Shown here piece after piece: positions 8,156 to 11,235 of a stretch of DNA of 11,235 nt. The DNA lies in contig DEAA01000017.1 in the NCBI GenBank assembly GCA_002346545.1, positions 5,855-17,089 on the forward strand, read 5' to 3'. This DNA is from Acidobacteria bacterium UBA2994. GTDB taxonomy: Bacteria; Acidobacteriota; Vicinamibacteria; Vicinamibacterales; UBA8438. Below the pieces are notes generated by a model, which was not told the DNA's origin, searched no databases, and saw nothing but the letters and a program-made list of their open reading frames with translations. The translations under genes were made by a program, and so were the position numbers. Every line of letters begins with the position of its first letter. The first letter of the stretch is position 1.

Positions 8156-10263
8156 GCTGTCGCGCCCCCAAGGGCGTCGACTCGCAGCAGAACGATGGTG
8201 ATGTCGTCGTGCTGGTCCGCCCCTCCAGCGAACGCATCGACTGCGCCGAGAATACGCTCGCGCAGATCCTCGGATGACAGTTGCGCATGCTCTGCAAGCA
8301 GACGACCGAGCCGCTCCTCGCCGAAGAGATCCAGGTCTTCGTTCATCGCCTCGGTGATTCCGTCGGTGAAGAGCGCAAAGAGATCGCCTTGGGCGATCTG
8401 AACCGTGCACTCCTCGAGCAGCTCGGCGAACCGCGTCTCGATGCCCTCGAGCTGCAATCCCACCACAAGTCCACTAGGTACCAAGACCTGTGCTTGGCCC
8501 CGAAGCGGTCCCTGTGATGAGACATGCATCAACGGGGTGTGGCCCGCACGAACGTAGGTAAGCGTCCGGGCCCGGAGGTCGACCACGGCATAGGTCATGG
8601 TAATGAAGGTTCGGTTATCGAGTTCCGTCGAGAGAATCCGATTGACCTCGATCAGGAGGCGTTTAGGGCTGTCGTAGACCTGCCCTAAGGACAGGATCAA
8701 TCCCTTCAGCTCGGCCATGTAGAGCGCCGCCGATGTCCCTTTCCCGGACACGTCGGCCACCAGAACCCCGAGTCTGTGCTGGTCGAGGGCGACGAAATCG
8801 TAGTAGTCCCCGCCCACCTCGCGCGCCGGCCGGCACAGCGCAGTGACAGCCAACCCGGGCAGACTCACCGGTGCGTCTGGGAGCAACGACATCTGGATCT
8901 CGCGAGCGATACGCAACTCCTCCTCGAGCCGGCGCTTTTCTTCTGCCTCTTGCAGTAAATCTGCGATGCTCCCGGTCATGGCATTGAACGACTTGGCCAA
9001 CTCGCCTAGCTGGTCACGTGTCGCGACCTGGATTCGATGATCGAGGTCCCCCTGCCGAACTCGCTCGGTTCCCGTGAACAGCTCATGTACCGCCCCCGTA
9101 ATGGATTTCGCCAGCGCGAACCCCATCACAAGGGCGACCGCCTCGATAGTGAGAAACATCGCGCCGATCGCCATCAGCACGAACAGCAATGCGCCCGCGT
9201 AGCTAGAATTTCCACCCTGCACCACCTGGCGGTAGAACACCACCGGTTGAACCAGGAACGACACCGCACCGCTGACATGTTCGCCGGTACTCCACTCGAG
9301 CAGGTCCAGGAACGCTATAGACGGCAACCCCGAGGTCAATGAAGATTCAGTCGGCGCCGATCTGAATTGCACGTCCGGCATCTCGGCCGCGTCGGGGACG
9401 CCCGCGGACACCGGCGACCCACCGATCGTGAGCAGTTCGACCCCGGTCGCTCGCTCCATGCGAGTCAGCACCGTGTCCGACACCGGCAGATCCGCAATGA
9501 CCAGGAAGCGACGCCCATCTAGCATGAGAGGAGCCGTCCCGCGTGCGGTCACCCGGCGCCCCTGCGGCGTATCCACAATTACGAGCCCTTGAGTCAAATC
9601 GGTGACCCAGTTAGCCACAGGATCCATAGGCCACGCCCCGACCCCTGCCTGGAGCCTGGTTTCCGCGACGGACGGGTCGAGACCACGCACCGTGATCCCA
9701 GCCTCCGGATAGCGTTCGCTAAGCGTCGACACGCGCTGCTCGAGCAGCGCACTCGCCATCAACGGCCTGTCGTGAGCACCAAGCTCGATCGACGTAGCCC
9801 GGACGAAACCACCGACGTCATCGATGACATCTTCGAAGCTGAGCTGGACTAGGAGCGAGGTGACCGTGGACAGCAGGAGGGTACCCGCAAGCAGGAAGAA
9901 GGAGACCAGCAGAAGAATCGGGACGAACCCAATAAGGAGGTACGAGAGGACCAGTTTCCGACGGACTCGCCACAGCACCCTTCGCTGAAGCAGCGCCACG
10001 ACCCTGAGCAAGAACACGCCGAAAGCTATGACCAGGATGATCGTCGCGGCGGAGTCGACTACACGCAGCCACCTCGGCGCTGAATCACCGAAGAGCGAGA
10101 CGGTCAATTTGGCCAGTACCGCGACGGCCGTCGAGCGACCGAGCCAAGACCTTAGGGCGGTGCGCAGAAGCGCCCCCAGGCCATCGGAGGTCCCGGGACG
10201 CCCGTGTTTCTGCCCCACGACCGGCAGTACCGGTAGCGAGTCGGGCGAAGACGATTCAGCCAT
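8152..10263 (-). CDS. Membrane-bound SpoIIE/PP2C-type serine phosphatase with HAMP domain
   Basis: 703-residue sensor phosphatase. Hydrophobic helices lie at about 67-92, 104-137 and 354-386, with a weaker candidate at 41-59 that would make the topology consistent with the basic loop at 94-103 being cytoplasmic. Residues about 138-353 would then be an extracytoplasmic sensor region. HAMP follows at about 387-433 (RVRQGDLDHRIQV, DQLGELAKSFNAM), then a coiled linker (EEKRRLEEELRIAREIQMSLLP) and the PP2C domain to the end. Metal-binding residues are visible: D486 in GGDYYDF, D504 in VADVSGKG, D634 in FTDGITEA, and DQHDD at 683-687. Such enzymes usually dephosphorylate anti-anti-sigma STAS proteins in stress regulation; no STAS or anti-sigma gene is in the window. 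The gene lies 18 nt after cutA and overlaps rnc by 4 nt. Confidence 0.94.
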   Translation of the reverse strand: MAESSSPDSLPVLPVVGQKHGRPGTSDGLGALLRTALRSWLGRSTAVAVLAKLTVSLFGDSAPRWLRVVDSAATIILVIAFGVFLLRVVALLQRRVLWRVRRKLVLSYLLIGFVPILLLVSFFLLAGTLLLSTVTSLLVQLSFEDVIDDVGGFVRATSIELGAHDRPLMASALLEQRVSTLSERYPEAGITVRGLDPSVAETRLQAGVGAWPMDPVANWVTDLTQGLVIVDTPQGRRVTARGTAPLMLDGRRFLVIADLPVSDTVLTRMERATGVELLTIGGSPVSAGVPDAAEMPDVQFRSAPTESSLTSGLPSIAFLDLLEWSTGEHVSGAVSFLVQPVVFYRQVVQGGNSSYAGALLFVLMAIGAMFLTIEAVALVMGFALAKSITGAVHELFTGTERVRQGDLDHRIQVATRDQLGELAKSFNAMTGSIADLLQEAEEKRRLEEELRIAREIQMSLLPDAPVSLPGLAVTALCRPAREVGGDYYDFVALDQHRLGVLVADVSGKGTSAALYMAELKGLILSLGQVYDSPKRLLIEVNRILSTELDNRTFITMTYAVVDLRARTLTYVRAGHTPLMHVSSQGPLRGQAQVLVPSGLVVGLQLEGIETRFAELLEECTVQIAQGDLFALFTDGITEAMNEDLDLFGEERLGRLLAEHAQLSSEDLRERILGAVDAFAGGADQHDDITIVLLRVDALGGATA

Positions 10264-10281
10264 GAGGATCAGGCGCCCTGT

Positions 10282-10629
10282 TCAGGAATCCGCCGTGGGA
10301 GAAGTATCCAGCTCGACGGCACCCTCGATCCAGTCGAGATAGCGCTCATCTCCCCCGATCACCGGCACTACCAGAAACTCCGGTGTGTCGTAGGGATGCA
10401 GATCATTCACCATCAGACGCAGCGCCTCTAGCCGCACCGCCTGGGTCTTGATCAGCAGCTGGCGCTCACGCCCTCGCTCAACGCGCCCGTCCCATCGATA
10501 GAACGAGTCCATCTGCGGTAGCGCGCTGACACAGGCCGCGACTCGGGCCTCGAGCAGTGCCCGAGCGAACGCCTGCACGTCGGCTTCGCCTGGCCAAGTC
10601 ACGAGCACAACGATGGCCTTCGTAGTCAT
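10282..10629 (-). CDS. cutA: CutA1 family divalent-cation tolerance protein
   Basis: 115-residue trimeric ferredoxin-like-fold protein of the CutA1 family, linked to divalent metal tolerance in E. coli though its molecular role is unsettled. The sequence shows VLVTWPGEADVQAFARALLEARVAACVSALPQMDSFYRWDGRVERGRERQLLIKT, and then HPYDTPEFLVVPVIGGDERYLDWI near the end; these are the family's main conserved blocks, including the AACV cysteine and the YDTPE motif. ATG at 10629 follows GGACGGA, a usable Shine-Dalgarno. A GTG three codons upstream (10638) would give 118 residues, with AGGG only two bases away, so it is less likely. It appears to be the first gene of a minus-strand set with the SpoIIE phosphatase and RNase III, and is divergent from ftsB across 51 bp. 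Confidence 0.95.
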   Translation of the reverse strand: MTTKAIVVLVTWPGEADVQAFARALLEARVAACVSALPQMDSFYRWDGRVERGRERQLLIKTQAVRLEALRLMVNDLHPYDTPEFLVVPVIGGDERYLDWIEGAVELDTSPTADS

Positions 10630-10680
10630 TCCGTCCACAGCCCTAATCTTGTTCTCGTCTCGGTCCGAAACTACGCATAC

Positions 10681-11112
10681 ATGCCGCGACGCGCTCAGTC
10701 CTCCTCGTCCCCGGCGCGGTCCTCAGCGACTCGCCCGCGGGCGCCGCGTCAGCCCACACTGCCGCTACGGCCGGCGCGTACGGGCGCGACCAAGGTGCGC
10801 CCAGCCAACGCGCCACCTTCGCTCGGGCAGCAGGCGTTGCGTTGGGTGGCCGCACTCGGCGCAGCGGTACTTATCGCGAACGCCTTAATCGGGGAACGCG
10901 GGTGGCTGGCAACCTCGCGCGCGCGGCAGGCCCAACGAGACCTGGCCAACGACATCGCGCAGCTGCAGCACCAGAACTGGATGCTGGTCAACGAAGCACG
11001 ACGCCTACGCGACGATCCCACCGCCATCGAGGAACTTGCGCGCAGCGAGCTGGGGCTCATCCGTCGTGGAGAACGCGTGTTCATCTTCACCGACCGCTCC
11101 GGCGTTCGCTGA
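10681..11112 (+). CDS. ftsB: FtsB/DivIC-like septum formation initiator protein
   Basis: 143-residue bitopic membrane protein of the FtsB/DivIC family, which joins FtsL and FtsQ in the divisome. The first 50 residues are a long tail rich in Arg, Pro, Ser and Ala, expected to be cytoplasmic. One membrane helix lies at about 52-70 (ALRWVAALGAAVLIANALI). A coiled coil follows at about 79-110 (QRDLANDIAQLQHQNWMLVNEARRL). The closing block DPTAIEELARSELGLIRRGERVFIF (112-136) is the family signature. The tail is longer than in typical 90-110-residue FtsB, and no Shine-Dalgarno precedes ATG at 10681, so the true start may lie further in. The initiator tRNA gene follows 76 nt downstream but has its own promoter. 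Confidence 0.85.
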   Translation: MPRRAQSSSSPARSSATRPRAPRQPTLPLRPARTGATKVRPANAPPSLGQQALRWVAALGAAVLIANALIGERGWLATSRARQAQRDLANDIAQLQHQNWMLVNEARRLRDDPTAIEELARSELGLIRRGERVFIFTDRSGVR

Positions 11113-11129
11113 GCATCCGTGGACGGTCG

Positions 11130-11158
11130 TTGACCGCGTCCTGGGAGCATGGTACCAT
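11130..11158 (+). promoter_or_regulatory. Sigma-70-type promoter of the initiator tRNA gene
   Basis: The -35 element TTGACC (11130-11135) is separated by exactly 17 bp from the -10 element TACCAT (11153-11158). Expected transcription start is about 11165, giving a leader of about 24 nt before the mature tRNA at 11189. It lies just after the ftsB stop codon. Confidence 0.65.
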
Positions 11159-11160
11159 GC
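11147..11160. repeat. Perfect 14-bp palindrome over the tRNA promoter -10
   Basis: GCATGGTACCATGC reads the same on both strands and covers the whole -10 hexamer TACCAT. The symmetry stops at the flanking bases (A before, C after). It could be an operator or a chance palindrome. Confidence 0.6.
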
Positions 11161-11188
11161 CTCAACGCTTGTGTTATCAGGCACTTGA

Positions 11189-11235
11189 CGCGGGGTGGAG
11201 CAGTCCGGTAGCTCGTTGGGCTCATAACCCAAAGG
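11189..11235 (+). tRNA. Initiator tRNA-fMet (CAT), 3' part cut by window end
   Basis: The sequence from CGCGGGGTGGAGCAG matches the 5' half of bacterial initiator tRNA. It begins with C1, has T8, a D-arm with GGTAGCTC, and an anticodon loop CTCATAA with anticodon CAT at 11223-11225. The anticodon stem TTGGG/CCCAA carries the three consecutive G:C pairs next to the loop that mark initiator rather than elongator tRNA-Met. The T-arm, the acceptor 3' strand and the C1:A72 mismatch are beyond the window. Confidence 0.93.

Noticed and set aside
8156..8410. In-frame upstream extension of the RNase III gene by 85 residues
   Set aside because: It lies inside the phosphatase PP2C coding region in another frame, is Arg/Ser-rich without domain character, and the GTG at 8155 starts right before the DUF2007-like domain.
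10630..10638. GTG three codons upstream as the cutA start
   Set aside because: Its AGGG would be only two bases away, whereas the ATG at 10629 has a better-placed GGA; the difference is three residues and remains open.
11185..11190. TTGACG as a second -35 element next to the tRNA
   Set aside because: It overlaps the mature tRNA 5' end and would start transcription inside the tRNA.

Overview
This is a GC-rich bacterial chromosomal segment made of compact, mostly housekeeping genes with no mobile elements. The combination of an M2 (ACE-type) metallopeptidase with a lipoprotein-like signal, a large membrane SpoIIE/PP2C phosphatase, an LctP-type lactate permease and short intergenic gaps suggests an environmental Gram-negative lineage such as Gemmatimonadota or Acidobacteriota. 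That placement is inferred from gene content only and is not proven.

Left part (1-2514, plus strand): the C-terminal part of an L-lactate permease family transporter, cut by the window edge, is followed 5 nt later by a small single-domain cupin and 9 nt later by an RsmJ/YpiP-like SAM methyltransferase. The spacing suggests one transcript. It meets an M2 peptidyl-dipeptidase gene tail to tail with a 13-nt gap.

Middle part (2528-5765, minus strand): purA (adenylosuccinate synthetase) lies 73 nt upstream of the M2 peptidase gene and could be co-transcribed with it. A 294-bp divergent intergenic region (5766-6059) separates purA from a plus-strand AAA/STAND-like ATPase with a C-terminal winged helix. 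This ATPase has Arg in place of the usual Walker A Lys. No intergenic stretch in the window exceeds 300 bp.

Right part (7202-10629, minus strand): a three-gene set, cutA, then a membrane PP2C/SpoIIE phosphatase with HAMP domain, then RNase III. Phosphatase and RNase III overlap by 4 nt (GTGA). The RNase III carries an N-terminal DUF2007-like domain ahead of an apparently intact catalytic domain and dsRBD. This fusion is the most unusual thing in the window. The RNase III and ATPase genes converge and share a CTAG tetranucleotide as their two stop codons.

Far right (10681-11235, plus strand): an FtsB/DivIC-like division protein is followed by the 5' part of an initiator tRNA(fMet), cut by the window end. 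The tRNA has a clear sigma-70-type promoter whose -10 element sits inside a perfect 14-bp palindrome.

I did not find a CRISPR array, transposon, phage module or recognisable defence system. The best candidates for undescribed biology are the DUF2007-RNase III fusion coupled to a signalling phosphatase and the Walker-A-variant winged-helix ATPase.
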